A DNA stretch of 64,000 nt from Stenotrophomonas lactitubi (GCF_002803515.1 NZ_PHQX01000001.1:4092001-4156000); one strand, 5' to 3'; positions 52,243-61,910 are shown, counted from the stretch's first letter. Notes: generated by a model not told the origin, from the letters alone. A program made the numbers and translations.

Positions 52243-52587
52243 ATGCGCCGGATCGCCCGCCACCTTCGTTCGTACCTGCTGATGCTGCTGATGGCGGCGT
52301 TCGTGGTCGTGCCGGTGGCCGATGTCCTGGCGTGTGCGGTGGAACCGCACGACAGCACGGTGGTGCATGTGGAGTCGGCTGCCGAAGAGCCCGACGGTGA
52401 CAATGACAGTGACGGCAAGCACACCGCTGCCTGCAGTCATAACCACTGCCACCACTCCAACCTGAGCCTGCCGGCGAGCACCTTCGCCGCCTTTGGCACG
52501 CCGCAACCGGCGCGCTGGATGAATGCAGGCGACGCGGCGACCTATGCGGTCGCCCAGGACGAACTGGCACGTCCTCCCCGGGCGTGA
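52243..52587 (+). CDS. Small periplasmic histidine-rich protein, CzcI-like
   Basis: A 114-residue protein with a signal peptide (LRSYLLMLLMAAFVVVPVADVLA) and a metal-binding cluster CSHNHCHH at about 65-72. It is the first gene before czcC, czcB and czcA. Its place and His/Cys cluster fit the CzcI-type metal-sensing or buffering proteins of Ralstonia czc operons. It probably binds zinc, cobalt or cadmium in the periplasm. Confidence 0.75.
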   Translation: MRRIARHLRSYLLMLLMAAFVVVPVADVLACAVEPHDSTVVHVESAAEEPDGDNDSDGKHTAACSHNHCHHSNLSLPASTFAAFGTPQPARWMNAGDAATYAVAQDELARPPRA

Positions 52588-52643
52588 GTTGAGCGCGTCC
52601 CGCAATCGCGGGCTCCCGTTTCACTCACAACCGGAATCCCCCT

Positions 52644-53897
52644 ATGTCGATCCTGACACGTCGGTCGCCGCGCGCGGCCGGGCTGGTCGTCGCCGTGCTG
52701 CTGGGCCTGATCCCCGCAGCACAGGTCGCCGCACAAGCCGCACCTTCGTACGACACCCTGCTTGAACGTCTCGACCAGCTGCCCGGCGCCCGCGTCGGCG
52801 CAGCACTGGCCGAGGCGGCCGACGCCCGCGCCGACCAGGCCCGGGCGCTGCCCAACCCCTCCCTTTCCTGGTCCGCCGAAAACGCCTGGGGCACCGGCTC
52901 CTACGGCGGCATGGGCAGGGCCGACACCGTGCTTACCCTGTCCCAGCCCTTGGAGGTCTGGGGCCAGCGTGGCGCGCGCGTCCGCGCCGCCCGCGCCGAG
53001 GCACAGGCCGCTGCCCTGCGCGGTTCGCAGAGCCGCAGCGATGTCGCCAGCCAGCTGGCGGCGATCTACGCACAGGCGGAAAGCGCCCTGCGTCGCTACA
53101 CCCTGGCCGACGAAGCGCTGACGCTCACCCGCGATGATGCGGCGGCGGTCACCGCCATGGTCAAGCATGGCCGCGAGCCGCAGCTGCGCGCGGTGCAGGC
53201 ACAAAGCGAAGTGGCCAATGCCAGCGCCGCGCTGGATGAGGCGCAGGCCTTCCGCGATGCCGCACTGGCCCGCCTGGCCGGTGCGGCCCTGCTGGATGCA
53301 CCGGTGCGGACCATCGACAACAGCCTGCTCGACCGCGCACCGCCGGCGCCGCGTGGCGCCATCGATGTCGCACTGGCCGTGCGTGTCGCCGAAGCCGAAG
53401 TTGATGCGGCCGGTCGCCTGGTCGATGTGGAGCGCAAGCGTGCCCTGCCCGACCTCAGCGTCACGGCCGCGCAGACGCGTTTCCGCGAGGACCGCGAGCA
53501 GGCCTACACGCTGGGCGTCAGCCTCTCGATCCCGTTGTTCGACCGCAACCGTGGTGGCATCCGCGCCGCCAGTGCCGAACAGCGCGCGGCCGAGGCGCGG
53601 CTGGACCAGCAGCGCCGTGACAGCGAAGCGGAACGGTTGTCGGCCGTGGCGGGCCTGAAGGCCGCCGGCAGCCGCACCCGCGCGGCCGACGAAAGCGTGG
53701 TCGCCGCCGAGGAAGCCTATCGCCTGGCCCGCGTCGGCTTCGACGCCGGACGCATCTCGCAGCTGGAACTGCGCAGCACCCGCAGTGCCCTCATCGCCGC
53801 CCGCGGCACCGCTGTGGACGCGCGTCTGTCGCGCGTCGGCGCGGAAATCGATCTCGCCCGCCTCGAAGGGCGCGCACCTTTTGTGGAGGCCCGATGA
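52644..53897 (+). CDS. czcC: Outer membrane factor of heavy-metal RND efflux (CzcC-like)
   Basis: A 417-residue TolC-type protein with a signal peptide (AGLVVAVLLGLIPAAQVAAQ). Family hallmarks include PNPSLSWSAEN, VLTLSQPLEVWGQRGARV and a repeated half with LSIPLFDRNRGGI. It forms the outer-membrane channel of the CzcABC complex. Overlaps the start of czcB by four bases. Confidence 0.92.
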   Translation: MSILTRRSPRAAGLVVAVLLGLIPAAQVAAQAAPSYDTLLERLDQLPGARVGAALAEAADARADQARALPNPSLSWSAENAWGTGSYGGMGRADTVLTLSQPLEVWGQRGARVRAARAEAQAAALRGSQSRSDVASQLAAIYAQAESALRRYTLADEALTLTRDDAAAVTAMVKHGREPQLRAVQAQSEVANASAALDEAQAFRDAALARLAGAALLDAPVRTIDNSLLDRAPPAPRGAIDVALAVRVAEAEVDAAGRLVDVERKRALPDLSVTAAQTRFREDREQAYTLGVSLSIPLFDRNRGGIRAASAEQRAAEARLDQQRRDSEAERLSAVAGLKAAGSRTRAADESVVAAEEAYRLARVGFDAGRISQLELRSTRSALIAARGTAVDARLSRVGAEIDLARLEGRAPFVEAR

Positions 53898-55093
53898 ACC
53901 TGTCCCGCTCTTTCCCCCTGGTTGGTGGCCTGCTGCTGACCGTATTCCTGGCCGGCTGCTCCGGCAACGCACAGACCCCGGACGCATCGGATACCGCCAG
54001 CAAGGCAGCGGCCGACGACGGCCATGGTCATGCCGCTGACAGCACCGAAGCCAAGGCCGAAACACGCAAGGTGCCCGACGCCGATGAAGGCGTGGTGCAG
54101 CTGACGCCCGAGCAGATCAAGGCCTCCGGCATCGACGTGGTTGCCGTCGGCCGCGGCGGCGGCGGTTCGACGCGGCTGTCCGGCCGGGTGGAGCCATCGA
54201 TCGGTGCGCGTGCATCGGTCGCCTCCACCGTGACCGGGCGCGTGGAGCGCGTGCTGGTTGCACCGGGTACGGCGGTGAAGCAGAACCAGGCCCTGGCGAT
54301 CGTGGTCAGCGGCGAGGCGGCGGTGTTCCGCGCCAATGCGGTTGCCGCCGCTGCGGAAGCCGAGGCGGCGCGCCTGGCCCATGGCCGTGACAAGGCGCTG
54401 GTCGAACAGGGCGTGGTCGCCCGCCAGGAACTGGAAACCTCACGCGCGCGCTCGCTGGCGGCACAGGCGCAGGCCGCCGCCGCACAGGCACAGGCCGCCG
54501 CCAACGGTTCACCCGACAGCAGCGGCCGCGTGCGCATCACCAGCCCGGTGGCCGGCATCGTCGGCAACGTGCAGGTCACGCCCGGTGGCGTGGTAGCAGC
54601 CGGCAGCCCGGTGGCCGACGTCGCCGATCCGTCGATGAACGAGCTGGTATTCACCGCACCGCCAGCGCTGGCCGCACAGGTCAGCCCGGGCATGACGCTG
54701 GAAGTGACCGTGCCGGGCGGCAGCTTCAGTGCCACCGTCACCGGTTCGGCCGCCGATGTGCGCCAGCAGGGCGGCGTGGCGGTGATACGTGCCACGCCGG
54801 TCAATGCGGCATTGCCGCCAGCCGGTTCGCCGGTGTCGGCGGTGGTGGTCACCGACGGCAAGGACGGCGCGTTGAGCGTGCCGGCCGATGCCGTGCAGAA
54901 CGTGGATGGCAGCAGCGCGGTGTTCGTCGCCGTCGAGGGCGGCTTCAAGGTGCAACCGGTGCTGGCCGGCCGACGCGCCGGCGACCGCATCGAGATCCTC
55001 GGTGGCCTGAGCGGCAGCGAACGCATCGTCGGCGCCAACGCTTTCCTGCTCAAGGCCGAACTGGCCAAGGGCGAAGCCGAGCACGGGCACTGA
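53894..55093 (+). CDS. czcB: Periplasmic adaptor of heavy-metal RND efflux (CzcB-like)
   Basis: A 399-residue membrane fusion protein with a lipobox (LLLTVFLAGCSG). A His/Asp-rich segment (ADDGHGHAADSTEAKAE) follows, typical of CzcB metal chaperoning. Then come a lipoyl/barrel region with VLVAPGTAVKQNQALA, a long helical hairpin and an ITSPVAGIVGNVQVTPGGVV barrel. It connects CzcA and CzcC. ATGA overlap with czcC. Confidence 0.93.
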   Translation: MNLSRSFPLVGGLLLTVFLAGCSGNAQTPDASDTASKAAADDGHGHAADSTEAKAETRKVPDADEGVVQLTPEQIKASGIDVVAVGRGGGGSTRLSGRVEPSIGARASVASTVTGRVERVLVAPGTAVKQNQALAIVVSGEAAVFRANAVAAAAEAEAARLAHGRDKALVEQGVVARQELETSRARSLAAQAQAAAAQAQAAANGSPDSSGRVRITSPVAGIVGNVQVTPGGVVAAGSPVADVADPSMNELVFTAPPALAAQVSPGMTLEVTVPGGSFSATVTGSAADVRQQGGVAVIRATPVNAALPPAGSPVSAVVVTDGKDGALSVPADAVQNVDGSSAVFVAVEGGFKVQPVLAGRRAGDRIEILGGLSGSERIVGANAFLLKAELAKGEAEHGH

Positions 55094-55102
55094 GGACCTT
55101 CC

Positions 55103-58100
55103 ATGTTCAAGCTCATCATTGAAACCGCGGTACGCCACCGCTGGCTGGTCGTGGCCCTGGCTGCACTCATTGCCGCCGTGGGCCTGTTCCAGCTCGGCAA
55201 GCTGCCGATCGATGCGGTACCGGACATCACCAACCGCCAGGTGCAGATCAACACCGTGGCTCCGGCACTGACGCCCGAGCAGATCGAGCGGCAGGTGACC
55301 TATCCGCTGGAAACCGCGCTGGCCGGCATCCCCGGCCTGACCACCACCCGTTCGCTGTCGCGCAATGGCTTCTCGCAGGTCACCGCGATCTTCACCGATG
55401 CCACCGACATCTACTTCGCCCGCCAGCAGGTGGCCGAACGCATGCGCGAGGCCGCCGAGGCGCTGCCCGAGGGTGCCTCGCCGATGCTGTCGCCGGTCAC
55501 CACCGGCCTCGGCGAGGTGTTGATGTGGACGGTGGACTTCACCGCGTTCGACCCTGCGAAGCTGGCCAAGCCGGGCGAAGCAGGCTGGCAGGCCGGCGAG
55601 GTCTACCGCACGCCGGAAGGCAATCTGCTGCGCACGCCGGAAGAACGCGCCACCTACCTGCGCACCGTGCAGGACTGGATCATCGCGCCGCAGATGCGTT
55701 CCAGCCCCGGGCTGGCGGGCGTGGACACCGTCGGTGGCTACGTGAAGGAATACGGCGTGCATCCGGACAGCGCGCGGTTGGCCGCGCATGGCCTGGGCCT
55801 GGCCGATCTGGTGACGGCCCTGCAGCGCTCCAACGTGCAGGCCGGTGCCGGCTTCGTGCAGCGTGCCGGCGAAGGCCTGGTGGTGCGTGCCGACGGTCTG
55901 GCACTGACCACCGACGATCTGGCACAAGCGCCTGTGGCCACCCGCAATGGCGTGGTGGTACGGGTGTCCGATGTGGCCGAGGTCGAACTGAGCCGCGCAC
56001 CGCGCCTGGGTGCGGCCAGCCGCAACGGCCATGAAGCCGTGCTCGGTACCGCGCTGATGATCGCCGGCGGCAACAGCCGCACCGTGGCCCAGGCCGCCGC
56101 CGCGCGCCTGGAACAGGTGAACAAGTCGCTGCCGGCCGACATCGTGGCAGCGCCGGTGCTGGACCGCAGCGTGCTGGTCAATTCCACGATCAAGACCGTG
56201 GCCAAGAACCTCACCGAGGGCGCGTTGCTGGTGGTGGTGGTGCTGTTCCTGCTGCTCGGCAACCTGCGCGCAGCGACGATCACCGCACTGGTGATCCCGC
56301 TGTCGTTCCTGTTCGCGGTAATCGGCATGAACCGCTTCGGCATCAGCGGCAACCTGATGAGCCTGGGTGCGCTGGACTTCGGCATCCTGGTGGACGGCGC
56401 GGTGATCGTGATCGAGTCGACGCTGCTGATGCTGGGCCAGCGTCGTGCCGAACTGGGCCGCGCGTTGACCGCGATGGAACGCCTGCGCGTCGCGGCCGAT
56501 TCGGCGCGCAAGATGGCACGACCGGCAGCGTTCGGACAGCTGATCATCCTGCTGGTGTTCGCACCGATCCTCACCCTGGAAGGCGTGGAGGGCAAGACGT
56601 TCCATCCGATGGCGGCCACGTTCATGCTGGCCCTGGTGGGTGCCTTCATCTTCTCCTTCACCTTCGTGCCGGCGATGGCCGCGCTGATGGTGCGCGAGCC
56701 GAAGCTGAAGGAAGGCGAGGCACACAGCGATGATGGCGAGCACGAAACGAAGCTGATCCGCGTGCTGCGTGGGCGCATCGAGCCGATCATCCGCCTGGCC
56801 GTCGCGCGGCCGCGGTCGGTGGTGGCGGGTGCGAGCCTGATGCTGCTGGTGGGTATTGGTTCGTTCGGCCTGCTCGGCCGCGAGTTCATGCCTACCCTGG
56901 ATGAAGGCAACGTGGCGATGCAGGCATTGCGCGTGCCGTCCACTTCACTGGAGCAATCGCTGGCGATGCAGCTGGCGCTGGAAAAGGCCATTGCCAAGCA
57001 ACCGGAAGTGGAAACGGTGTTCTCGCGTACCGGTACCGCCGAAGCGGCGATCGACCCGATGCCGACCAACATTTCCGACAGCGTGATCGTGCTCAAGCCA
57101 CGTGCGGACTGGCCCGATCCGAAGCTGGGCAAGGAAGCGCTGGTGGCCCGCTTCGAAAAGCTGGCCGGCCAGCAGCTGGGCAACAGCTTCGAGTTCAGCC
57201 AGCCGATCGAGCTGCGCTTCAACGAGCTGATTTCCGGCGTGCGGACCGATCTGGCGGTGATGATCTTCGGCGATGACTTCAGCCAGCTGCAGAAGGTGGC
57301 CGACCAGGTAGCGCTGAAACTGCGTGCGGTGGAAGGCGCGGCCGATGTGCGCGTGGAGCAGATTTCCGGCCTGCCCACGCTCAACGTCAAGATCGACCAC
57401 GTGGCAGCGGCGCAGTACGGATTGACCGCCGCGGACGTCAGCGATGCGCTGTCCACCGGCATCGGCGGCACGGCGGCCGGCAAGATCTTCGAGGGCGACC
57501 GTCGCTTCGATGTGGTGGTGCGGCTGGATGACAGCGCGCGCAACGACCCGGATCAGCTGGCCTCGCTGCCGATCGCCACACCAGCCGGTGTGGTGATTCC
57601 GCTGTCCTCGGTCGCGCGCATCAGCGTCAGCGAAGGGCCGAACCAGATCAGCCGCAACAACGGCAGCCGCCGCGTGGTGGTGCAGGCCAACGTGCGTGGC
57701 CGCGTTCTCGGCGGCTTCGTTGGCGAGGCGCAGACCGCCGTGGCCGAGGTGGCGCTGCCGCCGGGTGCGTACCTGACCTGGGGTGGCCAGTTCGAGAACC
57801 TGCAGCGTGCGGAAAAGCGCTTGGCCACGGTGGTGCCGGTGGTGTTCCTGCTGATCGGCAGCCTGCTGTTCATGGCCCTGCGCAGCGGCAAGGAAGCGGT
57901 ACTGGTGTTCAGCTGCGTACCGCTGGCGCTGGTCGGCGGCATCCTCGCCCTGCTGCTGCGCGGCATGCCGTTCTCGGTGTCGGCAGCGGTGGGCTTCATC
58001 GCGGTGTCCGGTGTGGCCACGCTCAACGGCCTGGTTTTGATGCAGGCGATCCGTGAGCGCCTGGACGCCGGTGACGTGCCGATGATGGCCGCGATCAATG

Positions 58101-58312
58101 GTGCGTCCAGCCGTATCCGCGCGGTGCTGACCACCGCACTGGTGGCCATCGTCGGCTTCATTCCGATGGCGATCGCCAGTGGTTCCGGTGCGGAAGTGCA
58201 GAAGCCGCTGGCGACGGTGGTGATCGGCGGCTTGATCACCGCCACGGTGCTGACCCTGCTGGTACTGCCGACCTTTGCTGCGCGCGTGGCGAAGGTGCGG
58301 ACGGTGGGGTGA
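55103..58312 (+). CDS. czcA: Heavy-metal RND efflux pump, CzcA-like
   Basis: A 1069-residue RND transporter. Twelve membrane helices with two large periplasmic loops are expected. The HME signature in TM4 is DFGILVDGAVIVIES, with D425, D431 and E438 at the spacing of D402/D408/E415 of Ralstonia CzcA. Early NRQVQINTVAPALTPEQIE and LAGIPGLTTTRSLSRNGFSQVT are also family features. It exports Zn, Co or Cd by proton antiport with CzcB and CzcC. The last residue of the signature is Ser where CzcA has Asn. Confidence 0.95.
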   Translation: MFKLIIETAVRHRWLVVALAALIAAVGLFQLGKLPIDAVPDITNRQVQINTVAPALTPEQIERQVTYPLETALAGIPGLTTTRSLSRNGFSQVTAIFTDATDIYFARQQVAERMREAAEALPEGASPMLSPVTTGLGEVLMWTVDFTAFDPAKLAKPGEAGWQAGEVYRTPEGNLLRTPEERATYLRTVQDWIIAPQMRSSPGLAGVDTVGGYVKEYGVHPDSARLAAHGLGLADLVTALQRSNVQAGAGFVQRAGEGLVVRADGLALTTDDLAQAPVATRNGVVVRVSDVAEVELSRAPRLGAASRNGHEAVLGTALMIAGGNSRTVAQAAAARLEQVNKSLPADIVAAPVLDRSVLVNSTIKTVAKNLTEGALLVVVVLFLLLGNLRAATITALVIPLSFLFAVIGMNRFGISGNLMSLGALDFGILVDGAVIVIESTLLMLGQRRAELGRALTAMERLRVAADSARKMARPAAFGQLIILLVFAPILTLEGVEGKTFHPMAATFMLALVGAFIFSFTFVPAMAALMVREPKLKEGEAHSDDGEHETKLIRVLRGRIEPIIRLAVARPRSVVAGASLMLLVGIGSFGLLGREFMPTLDEGNVAMQALRVPSTSLEQSLAMQLALEKAIAKQPEVETVFSRTGTAEAAIDPMPTNISDSVIVLKPRADWPDPKLGKEALVARFEKLAGQQLGNSFEFSQPIELRFNELISGVRTDLAVMIFGDDFSQLQKVADQVALKLRAVEGAADVRVEQISGLPTLNVKIDHVAAAQYGLTAADVSDALSTGIGGTAAGKIFEGDRRFDVVVRLDDSARNDPDQLASLPIATPAGVVIPLSSVARISVSEGPNQISRNNGSRRVVVQANVRGRVLGGFVGEAQTAVAEVALPPGAYLTWGGQFENLQRAEKRLATVVPVVFLLIGSLLFMALRSGKEAVLVFSCVPLALVGGILALLLRGMPFSVSAAVGFIAVSGVATLNGLVLMQAIRERLDAGDVPMMAAINGASSRIRAVLTTALVAIVGFIPMAIASGSGAEVQKPLATVVIGGLITATVLTLLVLPTFAARVAKVRTVG

Positions 58313-58320
58313 GGTGAGAG

Positions 58321-58400
58321 GGGGTCGGAGCCCTTTCCGCGGGAAAGGGATCCGACCCCGCGCCCGGGTCGGACCCCCGCCACCGGCGGGGCTCCGACCC
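58321..58400. repeat. Palindromic element, GGGTCGGATCCC family, copy 3, with second hairpin
   Basis: GGGGTCGGAGCCCTTTCC / GGGAAAGGGATCCGACCCC (58321-58359), then GGGTCGGACCCCCGCC / GGCGGGGCTCCGACCC (58366-58400). Lies between the convergent czcA and DUF885 genes and can act as a bidirectional terminator. Confidence 0.7.
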
Positions 58401-58413
58401 GACCACACGGCGG

Positions 58414-60186
58414 TCAGGCCTTCTTGCGTTCGGCGATGTACGCCTGGATCTGCTGTTCCAGTACCGGCAACGGCACCGAGCCCTGCTTCAGCAGCGTGTC
58501 GTGGAAGCCTTTGATGTCGAACTTGTCACCCAGTTCCTTCTCCGCCTGCGCGCGCAGGCGCACGATGGCGATCTCGCCGAGCTTGTAGCTCAACGCCTGG
58601 CCCGGCCAGGAAATGTAGCGATCCACTTCGGTGGTCACTTCGTGCTCGCTCAGCGCCGTGTGGTCACGCAGGTAGGCCAGCGCCTGCTCGCGACTCCAGC
58701 CCTTGCTGTGCACGCCAGTGTCGATCACCAGGCGCGTGGCGCGCCACATCTCGTAGGTCAGGCGACCGAAATCCTCGTACGGGGTTTCGTAGATGCCCAT
58801 TTCCACGCCCAGCTTCTCGCAGTACAGCGCCCAGCCTTCGCCATAGGCGGAGATGTAGGCGTTGCGGCGGAACTCCGGCAGGTTCTTCTGCTCGGCGGCG
58901 ATGGCACCCTGCAGTGCATGGCCCGGATCGGATTCGTGCAGGGTCAGCGCCGGCAGGTTGTACAGCGGGCGCGACGGCAGGTTGTAGGTGTTGAGCCAAT
59001 AGGTGCCCATGCCACCACGGCCGGCGGTCCAGAACGGCGCGATGTCCGGCGGCACCGGCACGATGGTGAAGCGCGCGCGCGGCAATGTCATGTACTTGCC
59101 GAGCTGGCCATCGGCACGCTTGGAGATCCATGCGGCACGCGACAGCAGTTCTTCCGGCGTCTTGGCATAGAACTGCGGGTCGGTACGCAGGAAGGTCAGG
59201 AACTCGGCAAAGCTGCCCTTGAACTTCACCTGCTTGATGATGTCGTTCATTTCCTTCTGGATGCGTGCCACTTCATCCAGGCCGATGCGGTGGATCTCGT
59301 CCGGCGACAGGTCCAGCGTGGTGTATTCGTGGATCTGCTGCTTGTAGTACGCCTTGCCGTCGGGCATCGCTTCGGCGGCCAGGGTGGTACGCGCCTGCGG
59401 CACGTACTCGTTGACGAAGAACGTGCGCAGCTGCTGGAACGCCGGCACCACCTTGCCGCTGATCGCCGCGCGGGCCTGTGCCTGCAGCTTGGCCTGCTCG
59501 GCAACCGGGACGGTGTTGGGCAGCTTCTTGAACGGCGCGTACAGCGGCGACTCGGTCGGGTCCTTCAGTTCGGCGACGGTGGCGATGGACACCTCGCGGC
59601 CATCGAGCACCGCACGCGGCACGCTGAAGCCGCGCTTCAGGCCGGCGCGCATGTTTTCGGTCTGCTGGTCGAAGTAGCGCGGCACATCATTCAGGCGCGC
59701 GATGTAGTTCTGGTAGTCCTGCGCGCTCTTCATCTCGCGCCGGGCCATGAAGGACAGGTTCGACCAGAACGAGGAGTCGGCGTTGAACGGCATCTCGTAG
59801 CCGCGCAGGCGCACTTCTTCGGCCAGGTTGAACACCTGGTCGCGGTAGATCGCGTAGTTGACCTGGTTGTCGGGCGACAGGGTCTTCGGGTCGATCTTCT
59901 TCAGCGCGGCCAGGGTTTCGTCCCATACCTTCAGGCGTGCCTGCTGCGCGGCCGCACCGACGTCGGGCATGCGGGTGGCGTTGGCCGGGGCGTCTTCGTC
60001 CTCGCTGGCCTCGCCACCGCCGTCCTGGCGCCACTTCCATTCCTTCTCGTACAGCGCGCGGAAGGCGGCATCGGCGGGAGATTCAGTGGCCACGCTGGCC
60101 GGCGCGGTGGCGGTGGGCGGGGCGGCCAGGGCCACGGCAGGGGCAGACAGAGCGATCAGCAGGGCTACGGCAAGACGGGTTTTCAC
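58414..60186 (-). CDS. DUF885 family exported protein, probable metallopeptidase
   Basis: A 590-residue protein. The GTG start at 60186 gives a signal peptide (TRLAVALLIALSAPAVALA). The zinc-like motif HESDPGHALQG is the DUF885 mark, and the later AYGEGWALYCEKLG is the second. DUF885 proteins are thought to be periplasmic peptidases. Overall length fits the family. A longer frame upstream runs into the tandem repeats and is rejected. Confidence 0.88.
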   Translation of the reverse strand: MKTRLAVALLIALSAPAVALAAPPTATAPASVATESPADAAFRALYEKEWKWRQDGGGEASEDEDAPANATRMPDVGAAAQQARLKVWDETLAALKKIDPKTLSPDNQVNYAIYRDQVFNLAEEVRLRGYEMPFNADSSFWSNLSFMARREMKSAQDYQNYIARLNDVPRYFDQQTENMRAGLKRGFSVPRAVLDGREVSIATVAELKDPTESPLYAPFKKLPNTVPVAEQAKLQAQARAAISGKVVPAFQQLRTFFVNEYVPQARTTLAAEAMPDGKAYYKQQIHEYTTLDLSPDEIHRIGLDEVARIQKEMNDIIKQVKFKGSFAEFLTFLRTDPQFYAKTPEELLSRAAWISKRADGQLGKYMTLPRARFTIVPVPPDIAPFWTAGRGGMGTYWLNTYNLPSRPLYNLPALTLHESDPGHALQGAIAAEQKNLPEFRRNAYISAYGEGWALYCEKLGVEMGIYETPYEDFGRLTYEMWRATRLVIDTGVHSKGWSREQALAYLRDHTALSEHEVTTEVDRYISWPGQALSYKLGEIAIVRLRAQAEKELGDKFDIKGFHDTLLKQGSVPLPVLEQQIQAYIAERKKA

Positions 60187-60270
60187 GAGCACAGGTTCCC
60201 GGGAAGGCAGACCCCGATCATGGCACCCCGCACCACACATGGCATGGGACGAAGGTCCTGCCTGCAGCGC

Positions 60271-60715
60271 AGGCAGGACCGGGAACGGCCGCAGGCCGGG
60301 ACCCCAGCGCCGAAGGCGCGAGGTAGCGCGGGGCCATGCCCCGCGAGCGCGCAGCGCGGCCGACGTTGGCCACCATCCCACAGCCGCCGGGCATGGCCCG
60401 GCGCTACCGATGCACTACCCAGGCAGGACCGGGAACGGCCGCAGGCCGGGACCCCAGCGCCGAAGGCGCGCGGTAGCGCGGGGCCATGCCCCGCGAGCGC
60501 ACAGCGCGGCCGACGTTGGCGGTCATCCCACAGCCGCCGGGCATGGCCCGGCGCTACCGATGCACTACCCAGGCAGGACCGGGAACGGCCGCAGGCCGGG
60601 ACCCCAGCGCCGAAGGCGCGAGGTAGCGCGGGGCCATGCCCCGCGAGCGCGCAGCGCGGCCGACATTGGCGGTCATCCCAGAGCCGCCGGGCATGGCCCG
60701 GCGCTACCGATGCAC
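60271..60715. repeat. Three tandem 150-bp repeats carrying SMAG-type palindromes
   Basis: Units start at 60271, 60421 and 60571, each with AGGCAGGACCGGGAACGGCC, and keep an exact 150-bp period with few base changes. Each unit holds GTAGCGCGGGGCC-ATG-CCCCGCG and CGCCGGGCATGGCCCGGCGCTAC in opposite orientation. The 564-base gap between the DUF885 gene and the LAB_N gene is filled by this array and one further element; no gene is seen. Confidence 0.9.
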
Positions 60716-60719
60716 AGCG

Positions 60720-60743
60720 GTGCCGACCAAGGTCGGCATCTAC
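60720..60743. repeat. SMAG/REP-like element next to the tandem array
   Basis: GTGCCGACCAAGGTCGGCATCTAC, directly after the third 150-bp unit and just downstream of the LAB_N gene stop. Confidence 0.7.
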
Positions 60744-60750
60744 CAACGTC

Positions 60751-61101
60751 TCAGTGGCTGGCCTTGTCCCGCTTCCAGCCGCGGTGCTTGATGTCCAGCT
60801 GCAGGCTGTACAACGCGGTGAACGCAGGGAACAGGTTCTGCAGCACGCCCACCGAGTCCTGTTTGGCCGAGAACAGGAAGTAGCTCAGCGTCATCAGGCT
60901 GCCGACCACGCTCATGTACCAGAACAGGCGCGGGATCACCGGCTTGCCGGCGCGCTTGGAAGCAACGAACTGGACCAGCCAGCGGCCGCCAAACATCAAC
61001 GCACCGGTGTAGCCGATCAGTTTCCAGCCAGTCACATGCAGGCCGGTCCAGTACAGCCAGGTCAGCGGCTGGTCCAGCCAGTGCAGCGCCAGACCCATCA
61101 T
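60751..61101 (-). CDS. LAB_N (lipid A biosynthesis N-terminal domain) membrane protein
   Basis: A 116-residue protein with three hydrophobic segments and the family signature FGGRWLVQFVASKRAGKPVIP, followed by FWYMSVVGSLMTLSYFLF. It overlaps the GT2 gene upstream by four bases, so translation is coupled; such proteins pair with dolichol-phosphate-mannose-type glycosyltransferases. It may present the lipid carrier for sugar transfer. Confidence 0.87.
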   Translation of the reverse strand: MMGLALHWLDQPLTWLYWTGLHVTGWKLIGYTGALMFGGRWLVQFVASKRAGKPVIPRLFWYMSVVGSLMTLSYFLFSAKQDSVGVLQNLFPAFTALYSLQLDIKHRGWKRDKASH

Positions 61102-61820
61102 CGCTCTTCCACCGCGGTGCGCTTGCTGCGGGTAATCAGCCAGGCCACGCCACGCAGGTCGCGGATGCCGACCAGTGCGCGGCCGAGGTTGTTGTACTTG
61201 GACACGCCCGCAGTGCGGTGGCGATGATTGACCGGCACGCTGGTGGTCGTCCAGCCGGCGCGCTGCATCAATGCCGGCAGGTAGCGATGCATGTGGTCGA
61301 AGTACGGCAGATCGAGGAAGGCGTTGCGCTCGAACAGCTTGATGCCGCAGCCGGTATCGGGGGTGTCATCGCGCAGCATGCGCGCGCGGATGGCGTTGGC
61401 CCACTTGCTGGCCCAGCGCTTGCTGCCGCTGTCCTGGCGGTTGACGCGCCAGCCGGCGAACAGCTTCACCTGGGCATCGGCGGCACCGCGGGCCTGCAGC
61501 AGCTTGGGGATGTCGGCCGGATCGTTCTGGCCATCACCGTCGAGGGTGGCGATCCACGGTGCACGCGCATGCTTGACGCCGGTACGTACCGCGGTGCTCT
61601 GCCCGCTCTGAGAAACGTGGTGCAGCACCCGCAGTTCCGGCGTGGTGGCCTTCAGGCCCTGCAGCACGGCCAGGGTGTCATCGCGCGAATGATCGTCGAT
61701 GTAGACGATCTCGAACGGCAGCCGGCCGCGCAGTGCAGCGGTGATTTCGGCCACCAGGGGCGCGACGTTGTCGCGCTCGTTGAATACTGGGACGACGACG
61801 GACAGCTCGGGTTGGCTCAT
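61098..61820 (-). CDS. Family 2 glycosyltransferase (dolichol-phosphate mannosyltransferase-like)
   Basis: A 240-residue GT2 with SVVVPVFNERDNV, YIDDHSRDDTL, TLDGDGQNDPADIPKLL and DTGCGIKLFERNAFLDLPYFDHMHRYLP. These belong to the DPM1/ArnC-like group acting on polyprenyl phosphate. It lacks C-terminal membrane helices; the overlapping LAB_N gene may supply the membrane part. Sugar and acceptor unknown, lipid A or LPS decoration is plausible. Confidence 0.9.
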   Translation of the reverse strand: MSQPELSVVVPVFNERDNVAPLVAEITAALRGRLPFEIVYIDDHSRDDTLAVLQGLKATTPELRVLHHVSQSGQSTAVRTGVKHARAPWIATLDGDGQNDPADIPKLLQARGAADAQVKLFAGWRVNRQDSGSKRWASKWANAIRARMLRDDTPDTGCGIKLFERNAFLDLPYFDHMHRYLPALMQRAGWTTTSVPVNHRHRTAGVSKYNNLGRALVGIRDLRGVAWLITRSKRTAVEER

Positions 61821-61910
61821 GGGGGGACTCGGCCAAGGAGGGACAAAGACCGCGCATTTTCCGACGCCGAGGTTATCCGAAGATGAATCCGGCAGTGTGA
61901 GGATGCGTTC

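Noticed and set aside
60271..60715. CRISPR array
   Set aside because: Repeat units are 150 bp with no unique spacers, and there are no cas genes; the units are tandem copies with SMAG palindromes.
58501..61227. 908-residue plus-strand frame over the DUF885 gene, tandem repeats and LAB_N gene
   Set aside because: Its repeats only mirror the 150-bp DNA repeats, and the minus-strand genes have clear motifs.
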